A stretch of 64,000 nucleotides of DNA, from positions 498,501 to 562,500 of the forward strand of contig NZ_UGOA01000001.1 in the NCBI RefSeq assembly GCF_900452385.1. The letters are read 5' to 3'. Shown here piece after piece: positions 1 to 9,500 of the stretch. The position numbers and the translations under genes were made by a program. This DNA is from Legionella donaldsonii (GTDB taxonomy: Bacteria; Pseudomonadota; Gammaproteobacteria; Legionellales; Legionellaceae). Positions within the stretch are counted from its first letter, which is position 1. Each line of letters begins with the position of its first letter. The notes under the pieces are model-generated. The model made no database searches, was not told the origin of the DNA, and saw nothing but the letters and a program-made list of their open reading frames with translations.

Positions 1-2
1 CT

Positions 3-206
3 TGTAAATTACCCATGTTATACATTGAAGATAGTGGTGGATGCTATAGTGATTTAACTCTTTTTTCAAAGCTTTGCCCTCAACTAATTATCGGCAAGGT
101 TGTGGGTGCAGGCCACTTTCCGACCTTAGAGGTGCCCGACCAAGTGAATAGCATGATAGCGCATTTTGTAAAAATATATATTACGAACAGAGGTCTATTA
201 AAATAG
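3..206 (+). CDS. Alpha/beta hydrolase, C-terminal end (5' part outside window)
   Basis: The reading frame is open to the left window edge, so only about the last 67 residues are seen. The motif GAGHFPTLEVPDQVN is the usual setting of the catalytic histidine in alpha/beta-hydrolase-fold esterases, where G-x-GH-F/x-P precedes a short C-terminal helix. The nucleophile and acid lie outside the window, so the substrate cannot be inferred. The internal ATG at 15 is not a credible start because the fold would be incomplete. Confidence 0.65.
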   Translation, partial: CKLPMLYIEDSGGCYSDLTLFSKLCPQLIIGKVVGAGHFPTLEVPDQVNSMIAHFVKIYITNRGLLK

Positions 207-258
207 TTAGTCAATTAACAGGATATTGCCTCACGCTGTATACCACACTTGCCAATAA

Positions 259-402
259 TTCACACAAAAGAGCAATATTTCCAGATTAGAAAGGGGGGCA
301 ATAAACCCTGGTTGGAAAACGTTGCAAAATTATGCTCGCGCTTGTGGGTTTGAAAGTTCGGTAAAGGTTAACGATTTAAATTCAGAACGCCATAGAACAT
401 AA
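259..402 (+). pseudogene. Remnant of XRE-family HTH (HigA/antitoxin-like) regulator
   Basis: The frame following the TAA at 256-258 reads about 47 residues, starting FTQKSNISRLERGAINPGW and continuing into TLQNYARACGFE before a stop. The S-x-LE-x-G-x2-NP-x-W-x-TL-x2-YA-x-ACG pattern is the recognition helix and following helices of Cro/C1-type antitoxins. There is no start codon, and helices 1-2 are missing. I read it as the 3' half of a dead toxin-antitoxin regulator. Nearby recombinase remnants support a decayed mobile patch. Confidence 0.6.
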
Positions 403-434
403 ATGACAATTTCTGATTATTATGGAGCAACATT

Positions 435-989
435 TCATTGAGGGTTAATGGATCTTCGCTGCCAAGCTTCTTTCGATAGCTCCCATACTTCGTGCTCTTT
501 AAAGACAGGATCTACAACTTTAGCTGGTTTGATATATAACAATCGAGCTCCCATTTTATCTTTAATTCGATGAGATGGGCCATTACCTACGGCATTGGTG
601 AAAACCATTTTTTCAAACCCCAGGACGTCAAAAGCGTAGTTTGTAATAGGAACTAACGCTTCTGTCATAATGCCTCGACCCCAAAATTTCTTGCCTAACC
701 AAAATCCACGGTTATCTGGATTCGCTATGCGCCTCAGTTCAATAGCACCTATCAATTCGCCAGGTGATTTTTGGAGAAATATACCCCATAGCCATCTTTC
801 TTTACCTAAATAAGGAATGATTTCTTGGTTTAAATAATCCCGAACACCTTCAGCAGGGTATGGCCATGGCACAGAGGCAGTTAAATATCTTATGACCTCA
901 TAATCTATGAAATATTTTTCATAGTTTGGTAAATCCGCCTCAGTCATTTCACGAAGAATCAAGCGCTCAGTTTTAAACGTTGGGATCAT
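435..989 (-). CDS. GNAT family N-acetyltransferase (RimJ/RimL-like)
   Basis: The roughly 184-residue protein begins PTFKTERLILREM, the standard opening of RimJ/RimL-type GNAT enzymes, which transfer an acetyl group from acetyl-CoA to an amine such as a protein N terminus or small molecule. The strand NRGFWLGKKFWGRGIMTEA contains the Q/RxxGxG/A-type acetyl-CoA pyrophosphate loop (WGRGIMTEA). I place the start at the ATG at 989, which has GGAAAG upstream, rather than at an upstream TTG at 1001. The substrate is unknown. The gene lies alone, with a GGDEF gene upstream on the same strand. Confidence 0.85.
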   Translation of the reverse strand: MIPTFKTERLILREMTEADLPNYEKYFIDYEVIRYLTASVPWPYPAEGVRDYLNQEIIPYLGKERWLWGIFLQKSPGELIGAIELRRIANPDNRGFWLGKKFWGRGIMTEALVPITNYAFDVLGFEKMVFTNAVGNGPSHRIKDKMGARLLYIKPAKVVDPVFKEHEVWELSKEAWQRRSINPQ

Positions 990-1124
990 GTTACTTTCCA
1001 ATTAATGATGAGTATAAATAAGCGATAGAGTGTAGCTTGGAAATTTTTAAAACCTGACCAATTTATTCGATTTCGCGCTAAACGCCAAACAACCAAAAGG
1101 TCGCCAAGAGGAGCAATTGAATAT

Positions 1125-2090
1125 CTATAAGGAATCTCGAAGACTACTATTTCCTCTTTTAGAAACATACATGTCAGAATCAGCAAGAGCCATCATATCT
1201 CCAAGTGTTTGATGCTGTTTGGGATCATATTGGATTACACCCACACTGAATTGGATTGTATAATCGTTTGTTGTTGCAGATTTTAATGAATCTTTTAAGC
1301 GTTGAATAATACCAGATACATCTTTTTGGTTTAGTCCGGAACAAAATACACAAAACTCGTCACCACCTAAACGTGCGATTACGTCATAATAGCGAAAGTT
1401 TTGGAGAAGACAGTTTGCGAAAATTTTTAATACGTTGTCACCTTCCGCATGCCCGAATTGATCATTGATGGACTTAAATTGATCTAAATCAAAAAATAAT
1501 AAAGTGAAAAGCTGATTTTGACGTTGGCACTTTTGAAATAAATAGGAAGCTAGCTTTAAAAATCCCCTACGGTTAGATAACCCGGTTAACTCGTCAGTCA
1601 TAGAGAGCTGTAATTGCTCCAAATCCATTTCGACCATTTGAGCAAGATCGTAAATCACATTAGGGTCAACTTCATTTCTTGCTCTAGGCTTATTATCAAT
1701 TAAGCAAATCACACCTACATTATATCCTTTGATTTTTAAAGGACAGCCTAAATAAAATCTGAAATTGGGTTTCCCCACGACAAAAGGATTATCATGAAAT
1801 CGCTCATCTTTGGTTGCATCTTCAACGACCATAATTTCATCTGAAAGAATCACATGGCCACAGAATGATGTCTTTCTCGCGGCTTCTTTTATGTCAAAAC
1901 CTTGTGTAGATTTCATCCATTGGCGCTCTGCCTCTAGAAATGAGATAACAGAAATGGGAACTTCAAAAAGCTTGCATGCAATACGTGTTATTCTATCGAA
2001 GCGTTCCTCTTGTTCAGTATCAAGTATTCGTAATTTATAGAGAGTCGCCAAGCGTTTGGCTTCATTTTCAGGTATGTCTGGAGGAATCAT
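1125..2090 (-). CDS. GAF-GGDEF diguanylate cyclase
   Basis: A GAF domain (roughly residues 20-155) is followed by a GGDEF domain (about 165-320). The active-site loop reads ARLGGDEF and is preceded at the correct distance by RYYD, which fits an inhibitory I-site (RxxD five residues upstream). The enzyme is therefore expected to make cyclic-di-GMP from two GTP with product inhibition, gated by a ligand or redox signal through the GAF domain. No membrane segments are seen, so it should be cytosolic. The ATG at 2090 is preferred; an in-frame ATG at 2108 would add six residues. A stand-alone EAL protein, which could oppose it, lies 1.8 kb away. Confidence 0.9.
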   Translation of the reverse strand: MIPPDIPENEAKRLATLYKLRILDTEQEERFDRITRIACKLFEVPISVISFLEAERQWMKSTQGFDIKEAARKTSFCGHVILSDEIMVVEDATKDERFHDNPFVVGKPNFRFYLGCPLKIKGYNVGVICLIDNKPRARNEVDPNVIYDLAQMVEMDLEQLQLSMTDELTGLSNRRGFLKLASYLFQKCQRQNQLFTLLFFDLDQFKSINDQFGHAEGDNVLKIFANCLLQNFRYYDVIARLGGDEFCVFCSGLNQKDVSGIIQRLKDSLKSATTNDYTIQFSVGVIQYDPKQHQTLGDMMALADSDMYVSKRGNSSLRDSL

Positions 2091-2197
2091 ATTGTCTCTG
2101 CAAATCAATGTAAAATATCCATATAAAACATTATAGTTGCCCTTTCGGGTATCGACAGGAAAGGGGAAAAATTTTTATTAACACCCGAATATAAATG

Positions 2198-2265
2198 GGC
2201 AGGGCTTGTGTAAAACGGGTTAGGGCTTAAAGCTTGTATTCAATAATCAAAAATTAAGCCCTGCC
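2198..2265. repeat. Dispersed GGGCTT stem-loop repeat, copy 1
   Basis: AGGGCTTAA (2222-2230) pairs with TTAAGCCCT (2254-2262) around the conserved loop TTGTATTCAATAATCAAA. A second left arm, GGCAGGGCTT (2198-2207), can also pair with AAGCCCTGCC (2256-2265). The copy lies 30 bp beyond the stop of the double-glycine peptide gene on the minus strand. It could act as its terminator, but the loop conservation marks it as a repeat-family member. Confidence 0.75.
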
Positions 2266-2295
2266 TGAGATTTTCCTACTTGTACAAAGAACCTA

Positions 2296-2454
2296 TTATG
2301 TTTTTTTAGTTGTACCTGCTGGTCTTAAACAGTAAGGTGGAGGATTGGGATTAGTTGTTGAACAATTACCTCCCGCAACTTTATTTAATTCTTTAGTGGA
2401 TAGTTTTTTACCTTGTTTTAGAGGTTTTTCTGATTTGAGTGATTTTCTATTCAT
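2296..2454 (-). CDS. Small peptide with double-glycine leader (divergent member)
   Basis: The 52-residue peptide has a basic N-terminal stretch, then LSTKELNKVAGG, matching the LSxxELxxVxGG leader of class II bacteriocins and microcins that C39-peptidase transporters cleave after GG. The predicted mature part is about 23 residues, rich in Pro, Asn and Thr, with two cysteines (NCST and YCLR) that could form one disulfide. I chose the ATG at 2454 because GGAG lies six bases upstream; the longer frame to 2484 has no such site. A stem-loop repeat follows the gene. No processing transporter or immunity gene is adjacent, so export and activity are inference. Confidence 0.7.
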   Translation of the reverse strand: MNRKSLKSEKPLKQGKKLSTKELNKVAGGNCSTTNPNPPPYCLRPAGTTKKT

Positions 2455-2593
2455 AGCAAACTCCACACGGCAGTTCAAAGACAATATTCAGTTGTTACTG
2501 TATAATTTTAGTACATATCAGTATCTTTAACATTATTGGTTTGGTATGAGGGTATATCCATCAGAGGTAGGGCATGACTTGGTAGATAATTAG

Positions 2594-2812
2594 AATCCTG
2601 TCAAGAAAAGCAGGGGATATCTGGAACAAAGATCTCCTCAAAAAGATGAACGACTATTCATTCCACGTTACCGGACATGGTTACAAGACCTAAATATTTA
2701 TCGGATTTGCGAAAGAGTTTTAAAGCAAGAGTTGGCTTTTTTGCCTGAACACGAAAAATTTGAATTTAATCCACATAAATTAAGGCATACTTTCTTGAAG
2801 AAAAGTCACTGA
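2594..2812 (+). pseudogene. Tyrosine recombinase/integrase remnant
   Basis: An open stretch of about 72 codons with no start reads KDERLFIPRY, then LNIYRICERVLKQ, then FNPHKLRHTFLKK before a stop. HKLRHTF is the box II HxxR motif of phage and transposon tyrosine recombinases. The frame ends immediately after it, so the catalytic tyrosine and C-terminal helices are missing, as is the N-terminal DNA-binding half. It is a decayed fragment of a mobile-element integrase. Confidence 0.75.
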
Positions 2813-2945
2813 TAAACAGGGGGGCACGTTGCCCGGGAATTAAGTGGAAATATGCCCATTAAAGTTAGGCCAAGCCTGAGATGCAGGCGACCATAGAACG
2901 TCTTTTCGAAGGTTAAACAGTTGATTAGCTCACAGGAGAGGTAAG

Positions 2946-3149
2946 ATGAGATTTATATGTAATATAGATAAAACAGATCGCATAAACCGGATAATAATTG
3001 GTTTAGCACTGTGTATTGCGGCACTGTTTGGAATGGGAAAATATTTTTATATTGCATTAGGACTGGTATTGATCATAGAGGGCATTGTTGGCTGGTGCTC
3101 TATCCCCTATCTGCTAGGCAAGGTCAAGCGACTGTTCTTAAGACAATAA
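2946..3149 (+). CDS. DUF2892 inner-membrane protein
   Basis: The 67-residue protein has an N-terminal CNIDKTDRINRIIIG and a C-terminal EGIVGWCSIPYLLG, the two signature ends of the DUF2892 (YgaP transmembrane-like) family. Two hydrophobic helices lie between them, at about residues 14-30 and 34-50. A strong AGGAGAGGT site precedes the ATG. The family often accompanies rhodanese or sulfur-handling genes, but none is present here. It sits between recombinase remnants, so it may be mobile-element cargo. The biochemical role is unknown. Confidence 0.85.
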   Translation: MRFICNIDKTDRINRIIIGLALCIAALFGMGKYFYIALGLVLIIEGIVGWCSIPYLLGKVKRLFLRQ

Positions 3150-3235
3150 AAGAACGAACTCTTGCTGGTCTTGAAGCTGCTCAGGGGGCGGCAAAGAGGG
3201 TGTGGGGAAGACTACCATTGTTTAACGAGTCCTAA
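3146..3235 (+). pseudogene. Serine recombinase (resolvase/invertase) remnant
   Basis: The frame reads KERTLAGLEAAQGAAKRVWG and ends PLFNES. ERT-x-AGL-x-AA followed by a basic GR/GGRP-like stretch is the hallmark of the resolvase/invertase E-helix and linker. The arginine-rich part looks frameshifted, and the catalytic serine domain is absent. It begins inside the last codon of the DUF2892 gene, which suggests fusion of two fragments by deletion. Confidence 0.6.
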
Positions 3236-3293
3236 AGATTGGTAGAACGTCTGTTCGACGCACATTATTGTTAGATAATAAGGAATCATTTAA

Positions 3294-3716
3294 ATGGGTT
3301 ATCAATTAGAGATTATTACGGACACGTCATTGATGGAGGAGCAGAATAAAGTTGTTCGAGAGGGCATCATTAGTTTCAATGAGCCATTTATAGGCAGTAA
3401 ACCAAAAAGATTTTCAGTTTATGCTAAAGACAAAAATCAGATAATAGGCGGGGCTATTGTTTATGCTCATGCAACGTCAATTTATATCGATGTCCTGTGG
3501 GTAGACAATCACTATCGAGGCTCAGGTATTGGGACAGATTTATTAAATGCTGTCGAACAAGAAGCCTTGAAGAGAAACATTAGCGAATCAACTTTAGACA
3601 CATTTTCTTTTCAAGCTGAAGAATTTTATTTAAAACAAGGGTATACCCATTTGGGAACTATTAAAGATTACTTAGAAGGTTATGACCGTATTTATTTAAG
3701 AAAAAAACTGAGATGA
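3294..3716 (+). CDS. GNAT family N-acetyltransferase
   Basis: The 140-residue single-domain protein has the central GNAT elements IYIDVLWVDNHYRGSGIGT, where YRGSGIG is the acetyl-CoA-binding loop after beta-4, and EEFYLKQGYTHLG, the typical beta-5/alpha-4 end. It should transfer acetyl from acetyl-CoA to a small amine or peptide; the acceptor is unknown. AAGGA lies about ten bases before the ATG. There is no operon partner, and the preceding DNA is mobile-element debris. Confidence 0.85.
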   Translation: MGYQLEIITDTSLMEEQNKVVREGIISFNEPFIGSKPKRFSVYAKDKNQIIGGAIVYAHATSIYIDVLWVDNHYRGSGIGTDLLNAVEQEALKRNISESTLDTFSFQAEEFYLKQGYTHLGTIKDYLEGYDRIYLRKKLR

Positions 3717-3846
3717 AACCAATGAGAGTGGGTTAATTAAAATAACCATGATGACCTCCAATACTGTTTATATCGTGAACAGGAGCCTTTTTACCAGGAT
3801 CCCAGTCCGGGGGCAAAGGGGTTCCTCATGATAACTAATGCCCCTT

Positions 3847-4617
3847 TTAATCAGTTAAACTCCAGTTAGTTACTTTAGGAAGACACTCAAATCCTGGACT
3901 TGCAAAATAATAACCTTGCATGAGTGAAATTCCATTTTCTTTAAACCACCGAGCTTCTGCGGCTGTTTCTATACCTTCAGCAATAATTTTTATGTTGAGT
4001 AGATTTACAGTTAAAATAATTCCTTTAACCATAGCTTGTGTTACTGGGTTAGAATTAATATTACGAACCAATTTAATATCAATTTTAATGAAATTCGGTT
4101 GAAAATCAGAAAGCAACCCAAGACCGGCATATCCCGCACCAAAGTCGTCAATGGCAGTTGCAAAACCCCGGTTTTGATAATACTGAAAAATAGTAAGTAA
4201 CTTTTTGGGATCATGAATTTGTTCACTTTCAGTCACTTCGAAAATAATTTTTCCTAAGGGAAAATGTGCTTTTTCTGCGGCGGCTATAGTAGTTCTTATA
4301 CATAGTTCAGGTGAGTAAATTGCATTTGGTAAAAAATTAATTGAAATACATTCCTTCATTCCAAGTTTTTGAGCAAGAAAAATACTTCGTATACGGCATT
4401 CTTGATCAAATCGATAACGATTTGTATCGTTAACTTTAGAAAGAATCTCTTCTGCCCCTTCTCCTTTTAATCCTCGAACTAAGGCCTCGTATGCAAAAAT
4501 TTCTTCTTTATTAACATCAACGATGGGTTGAAAAGCGAAGGTAAAATCAAATTTGAGATTAGTTTCACATAATCCACAGGCAGGATTTAGTTGATCCTTT
4601 AAAGTCCTTTTTTTCAA
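3847..4617 (-). CDS. Stand-alone EAL-domain cyclic-di-GMP phosphodiesterase
   Basis: The 256-residue protein is essentially one EAL domain. YEALVRG carries the EAL signature, FEVTESE and AIDDFGAGY provide the metal-coordinating acidic residues and the DDFG loop 6, and IKIDIKLV and AEGIETAAE complete the active site, with QGYYFASP at the end. All key residues for cleaving c-di-GMP to pGpG are visible, so it is probably active. The start is TTG at 4617, supported by AAGGAA seven bases upstream and the absence of a better ATG. There are no membrane segments. It is near the GAF-GGDEF gene but not in its operon. Confidence 0.88.
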   Translation of the reverse strand: MKKRTLKDQLNPACGLCETNLKFDFTFAFQPIVDVNKEEIFAYEALVRGLKGEGAEEILSKVNDTNRYRFDQECRIRSIFLAQKLGMKECISINFLPNAIYSPELCIRTTIAAAEKAHFPLGKIIFEVTESEQIHDPKKLLTIFQYYQNRGFATAIDDFGAGYAGLGLLSDFQPNFIKIDIKLVRNINSNPVTQAMVKGIILTVNLLNIKIIAEGIETAAEARWFKENGISLMQGYYFASPGFECLPKVTNWSLTD

Positions 4618-5157
4618 AATTAGTTCCTTTTAGGCCTAGAATTTACGTAGCTTATAGGGTTCTTTGCTTTTTACCACGGCATTTAATTGTTTGAGTCCCT
4701 GATTACCAAAATAGGTATGACCCTAATCACTATAATGTCTAAAGAAAAGTTCTGACAGACATTTTACAGGACTTTTTTCGGTTAAAAAAAGTATGGCCAA
4801 AAAATCGGCTTTAAAATCGGATATCGTTTCAATTCTGGCTTTATATCCAAAAGCCTAAAGTTTTGAAACTTAATTAGCTGCCTTATTCACCATTCTCAAT
4901 ATAATTCGCTGCAAAATTTGCGATTAATATCTACTTCTGCACCGGGTCGTTATATTGACTAAAAAGCTAATGATTTTTTATCAAAGTCTTGGTCTGATTT
5001 TATAAATAACTCTCCTTTTGGCCCTGTGTGTACGTAGACCAAATCCATTGAGTAGAGAAGCTTTGAAAGAGGCGCCTTATTTATGGGATTCCAGTCCAAG
5101 CGTATGCTTGTCAAGGGCACAATCGTGACTGTAACATAGAGGACGGCTTCATTCTAT
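4618..5157. other. Intergenic gap of about 540 bp
   Basis: No convincing gene, RNA or repeat is seen. Short frames are broken by stops, and there is no clear hairpin with a T-run. It contains the upstream regions of the EAL gene (leftward) and the hemolysin-III gene (rightward). Confidence 0.5.
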
Positions 5158-5172
5158 TTGTTAAAGACTTAT

Positions 5173-5826
5173 ATGGCTTGGATTAAGCTGGATACATCAC
5201 AAACCAGGGCCGAAGAAATCGGTAATGCCTCAACTCATGCGATTGGAGCATTATTAAGTTTAGTCGCCCTTATTTTATTAACTCTATTTGCTGCCTATCA
5301 AAATGACAGCTTGAAAATAGTATCAAGTATTGTTTTTGGTTGTACTTTACTCTTGATGTATGTGTGCTCTACCGTTTATCACAGTATGACGGATCCAAAA
5401 ATAAAACATTTATTCCGTATCTTGGATCATGCGTCAATCTATTTGCTAATAGCTGGAAGTTACACACCATTTTTGTTAGTGACGCTTAATGGCTCTCTAG
5501 GATGGACCATATTCACCATTATGTGGTCTTTCGCTTTAGTTGGAATATTATTCAAATGGTTTTTTGTTCATAAATTTGACCTGCTTTCTACACTAATTTA
5601 TCTTTTGATGGGTTGGATGGCTTTGATCCTTATAAAACCTCTTTATCAATTATTGCCGCCAGGGGGATTAACCTATATCGTAGCAGGAGGTTTATGTTAT
5701 ACGGTTGGTGTTATTTTCTATATTTGGGAGCGATTGATATTTAGTCACGTGCTTTGGCATTTGTTTGTCTTATCGGGGAGTATTTGCCATTTCTTTGCAG
5801 TATTATTTTATGTGATCATTGTTTAG
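5173..5826 (+). CDS. Hemolysin III family (PAQR/TrhA-like) integral membrane protein
   Basis: The roughly 217-residue protein has seven hydrophobic segments and the family motifs in order: ASTHAIGA near the N terminus, STVYHS, LDHASIYLLIAGSYTPF, and the C-terminal SHVLWHLFVLSGSICHFFA. The conserved His and Asp residues of these motifs form the metal site of PAQR/hemolysin-III proteins. The family is linked to membrane fluidity and energy homeostasis; a true haemolytic role is not established. I prefer the ATG at 5173. A TTG at 5158 would add five residues but lies far from the AGAGGA site. Confidence 0.9.
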   Translation: MAWIKLDTSQTRAEEIGNASTHAIGALLSLVALILLTLFAAYQNDSLKIVSSIVFGCTLLLMYVCSTVYHSMTDPKIKHLFRILDHASIYLLIAGSYTPFLLVTLNGSLGWTIFTIMWSFALVGILFKWFFVHKFDLLSTLIYLLMGWMALILIKPLYQLLPPGGLTYIVAGGLCYTVGVIFYIWERLIFSHVLWHLFVLSGSICHFFAVLFYVIIV

Positions 5827-5847
5827 TACATTGTACAATAAATGATA

Positions 5848-5877
5848 ACTACTACATCACCAAGGTAATGTAGTAGT
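5848..5877. terminator. Hairpin between convergent hemolysin-III and csp genes
   Basis: ACTACTACAT pairs perfectly with ATGTAGTAGT around a 10-base loop. It lies between two convergent stop codons and is likely a shared transcription end. The AT-rich stem and short flanking T/A runs make it a weak intrinsic terminator. Confidence 0.5.
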
Positions 5878-5892
5878 AAAAAATGCCTCTCG

Positions 5893-6102
5893 TTAAAGAG
5901 CCATTATATTCTGTGCTTGAGGACCTTTAGCCCCTTGCGTTACAACGAATTGCACTCGCTGTCCCTCAGTAAGCGTTTTAAAACCAGAACTTACAATCTC
6001 TTTAAAGTGGGCAAATACATCTGGGCCAGACTCTTGTTCAATAAAACCAAATCCCTTCGCTTCGTTAAACCACTTCACAATCCCATTTACTGTTGTAGAC
6101 AT
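5893..6102 (-). CDS. Cold-shock protein (CspA family)
   Basis: The 69-residue single cold-shock domain carries RNP1 (KGFGFIE) and RNP2 (VFAHF), the aromatic RNA-binding patches, and opens with [14 protein letters not shown]. It binds single-stranded RNA or DNA and acts as an RNA chaperone in the cytosol. The long gene-free stretch upstream (6103-6480) leaves room for the long regulatory 5' leader usual in this family, but I cannot delimit the transcript start. The product is full length. Confidence 0.95.
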   Translation of the reverse strand: MSTTVNGIVKWFNEAKGFGFIEQESGPDVFAHFKEIVSSGFKTLTEGQRVQFVVTQGAKGPQAQNIMAL

Positions 6103-6584
6103 GTGTATATCCTTTAATTTTTTATTAAAATGCCTTTAATAGGCGAAAGTAGCTGGAAACAGGTCAGCAATAAAACTACAGTACGAGGGATTAAATGAAT
6201 AAAACGACGATTTGGAGAATGTAAAAAAGACATTTTTCTAGCTGAGGTAATAGTAGTACTATTTGTGTTAACAAGCTAGCTTTATTTTTTACGACGATTA
6301 AATTAAATAGCTTCAAAAGGTGGAGGCGTCAGCAAAGACTTCCTCCTTGATGCAAAATCGACAAAGGTCAAATCGCACAATCAGCTGGATTAGAGAAGGA
6401 ATACTTATCCTTCTATAAAACACAGAAAATGATACTTGCGGTATATCCACAAAATTTTATTCTGATTCCTTTGTAGAAATTGAGGGCAGGGTAGCCAAAG
6501 CCCAATCTACATTTAAACGAACAAATGGATAGGGCTTGCAATGTTAAGTTATTCAGTAACGCTATCATGAGCTATATTCGCCCA
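6103..6584. other. Gap upstream of csp, with a weak stem-loop repeat relic
   Basis: There is no gene. The csp-proximal part is the probable csp leader and promoter. Near the other end, CAAAGCCC (6496-6503) and GGGCTTG (6532-6538) form short arms resembling the dispersed GGGCTT family. They sit about 50 bp beyond the stop of the minus-strand repeat protein, but the loop is not conserved, so this is a decayed copy at best. Confidence 0.4.
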
Positions 6585-9500
6585 CTAAGGTTTATTGTCG
6601 GGGCTCTCATTGGGTTGTTGTGTTTTAATTTCATCAGGTTGATTGGCAACTTCCTTTTTAATCTCGTCTAATTTGTCCTCACTTGAGGTTCGAAATACAC
6701 GAAAGTCCCAACTACCAGTCGTTCCTCTTTTGTACAACGCCAGACAAGCAGGAATGATTCCTGCGCTCACAAGAGCTAAACCAAGCTTAGCTAAGATATC
6801 CCTCCATTCGCTATAATTTTGTAAGTCGCCTCGTGCCCCAGAAATAGCAACGTCACAGCGTCTCTTAAAAGCACTAGAATTCTTAGGATTAGATAAATAG
6901 GCCTTTCTTGCGTCGAGAAGGTTTGTGTGGAGCTTTTCGGTAGCCTCTGAGGCCTTCGTTTGTTTATACTGATCAAATTCTCTTTTCTTAGTTTGCAGAT
7001 CCACTAGCAGCTGATCAAAACCCCTAAGTTGTTTTTTTAATGTTTCACGGGCATTAACTGCATTTCTTGAGTTATCGCTTAAGTATTCAAGTATATCGCT
7101 CAAGTCCTGTTCTGATTTAACCTGATTATGAACCTGTTCGTGGTTAGCTTCATAAACAGTAGTGCGCTGCTCTGGACTTAGGAATTCAAGTATATCACGG
7201 AAGTCTTTGGCCGATTTAATCAGTTGAGGAACCAGGTTTTTGCAAGCATTATTAACCTCCGTGCGTTGGTCTGGACTTAAGAATTCAAGCACATTGCGAA
7301 AGTCTTCGGCCGATTTAATCAGGTGGGGAGCCTGGTCTTTGCATGCGCTGTAAACCGCAGTACGTTTATCTTGGGTTAAAAGTTTAAGATCCTCAAGGAA
7401 GTTATAGCTTGATTCAAACCATTGAGGAAGTTGTTTTTTAACATGCTCACTAGAAAGAACCTCAGTGCACTGCTCCGTGCTTAACATAGTAATTACAATA
7501 TACAAGTCCTTGGCAGATTTAATCAGTTGAGGAATATGGTCTTTGTAGATCCTATAAATAAGAGGATGTTTCTCTAAAGGTAACTCTTGAAGCACACGAT
7601 ACAAGTCCTGAACTGAATGAATTAGTTGAGGTAATCGTGTTTTTAGCTCCTTATCAGAAAGAACCTCGTTGCACTGGTCCAGGCTAAGGCGAGAAATGGC
7701 ACGCCTCAAGTCATAATCTGATTTAATCAATCGAGGGATTATGTTTTTGCAATCGTTATAAAGGCTAGTTTGCTGGTCTTCACTTAAGTATGACATTACC
7801 TCAAACAATTCATGGACTCTTGTAATCCACTGAGGAAGTTTGGCTTTGAAGGCCTCATAAAGAGCAGAGCGCCTTGTTTCATCTAAGCGTTGAAGAATGA
7901 TATTAAAGTAAATAGGAAGATTACTATTATCGCTAAGCCGAGATTTCATTGTCTCATTAGAAAGAATTTCAACACACTTCTCTGGGCTTAGGAACTTAAG
8001 CAAAGTAAACAAATCCTGGCTTGATTGAATCAGTCCCGGAATTTTGTCTTTATAGACTACTTCATAAACTGGAGTAAATTGCTCTGGACTTAAGCCTTTA
8101 AATGCATCAACGAGTTCTTGGGACGATTCAACGGTTGGAAGTTGGCTTTTTAATTTCTCACTAGAAAGAATCTCAGCACATTGCTTAGGATCTAAGCAAT
8201 GCAGGACCTCAGCGAGGTTTTGGACTGATTTAATCAGTTGGAGGATTTGGTCTTTACAGGCGTCATAAACAGAAATAAATTGCACTGGACCTAAGATTTT
8301 AAATACAGCAGCGAAGTCATTAACTGTTTTGATCAGTTGGGGAATTTGATCTTTACAGGCTTCATAAACAGCAGGATGCTGCTCTGGCTCTATGTTTCTA
8401 AACAAGCTTCGCAGATCTCTAATTGTCCTGAGAATTCCTGGGAGTTCTTTTTTTAATAGCTCACTAGAAAGAACGATAGTGCTCTGCTCAGGACTTAAAC
8501 TGCAAATTAAATCACTCAAGCCTTCAACGCGTCGATTTGATTTAGTCATCAGTTGAGGTAATTGGCTATCGAATGCCTTAACAACAATCTGAGAGCGCTC
8601 GCTATCTAAGGATATAAGTAAGGAAGCAAAGTCTTGTGGGTGAGTCAATAATTTGGGGCCAATCTTTAGCGCTAGTGCATTGAGCAAGGCTTCTAATTTT
8701 GCAGGGGGTGTTTCAATACAAAAAATGACTAATTCCTCAACAGTTTCGAAACAGCCATTGATTTGATTCAAAACATCATCAGTGCAAACCTCCCTAATTT
8801 CATTTGGAGTTAAAGTAATAATTAGCGGTAAATCAGCTTTGTTTTTAATGGCTATCTGAATATTTAGTTCCTTAATTAATGCTGCTCCAATCTCTACGTT
8901 CTCAGAGCCCTCATAAGGTTTTATTGCCTTTGGAGATGTTAGTTCCCCCTCGGATTTCATCATTCCTTTGAACCCTGTGGCCTCTTTAGAGTCAAGAGCG
9001 CTTAGAGCGGAAATAAAGTCACTTCTAGCGGTATTAAATGTTTTTTCGAGGCCCTCGATTAGCTTTGCTTTGCTTTCACCACTAATAGAAATCGCACTTA
9101 ATTCAATTTCATGACCTCTTATAGCGTTTTCAGATCCTTGCCGGCGGGTAGCCAAACAAGTCTCCAGATTCTCTGTCGCATTGAGGTTTTTTGTCCAATC
9201 AGAGGCAAGCTCAAGGAGTTTATCGATTTCTTGCTTAATACTGGCAGGAATCTTCGCTTTCAGTTCGCCGAGGGCATTGTAGTACTCCATGAAACGGGTA
9301 ATTGCCGCATACGCGCCTTGTCCGGCATTTTCTTCCTTACCAACCCCATGAACACTGTTGAAATAAAGTTGGCGATTGAGTTCACGCAAATGCCCCAACA
9401 AATTGCTTTTGTCAGACAAAGCTGTTTCATAGTTTGTTTTGGCCTCAAGCAGTTCTTTTGCTAATGAAGAATGCTCTGCAAAACGATTATATTCTGCAGC

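Larger units (their letters stand above)
2894..3258. repeat. 16-bp direct repeat pair flanking DUF2892 gene and resolvase remnant
   Basis: TAGAACGTCTTTTCGA at 2894-2909 recurs as TAGAACGTCTGTTCGA at 3243-3258, with 15 of 16 bases identical. The copies bracket the DUF2892 gene and the serine-recombinase fragment. They may be recombination or insertion scars, but no functional site is proven. Confidence 0.5.

Noticed and set aside
3011..3235. A 74-codon frame overlapping the DUF2892 gene
   Set aside because: Only its last part resembles a resolvase. The first part is an out-of-frame reading of the DUF2892 gene, so it was recorded only as a recombinase remnant.
9111..9464. A 117-codon plus-strand frame
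   Set aside because: It lies fully inside the large repeat protein on the opposite strand, with low-complexity content and no ribosome site.
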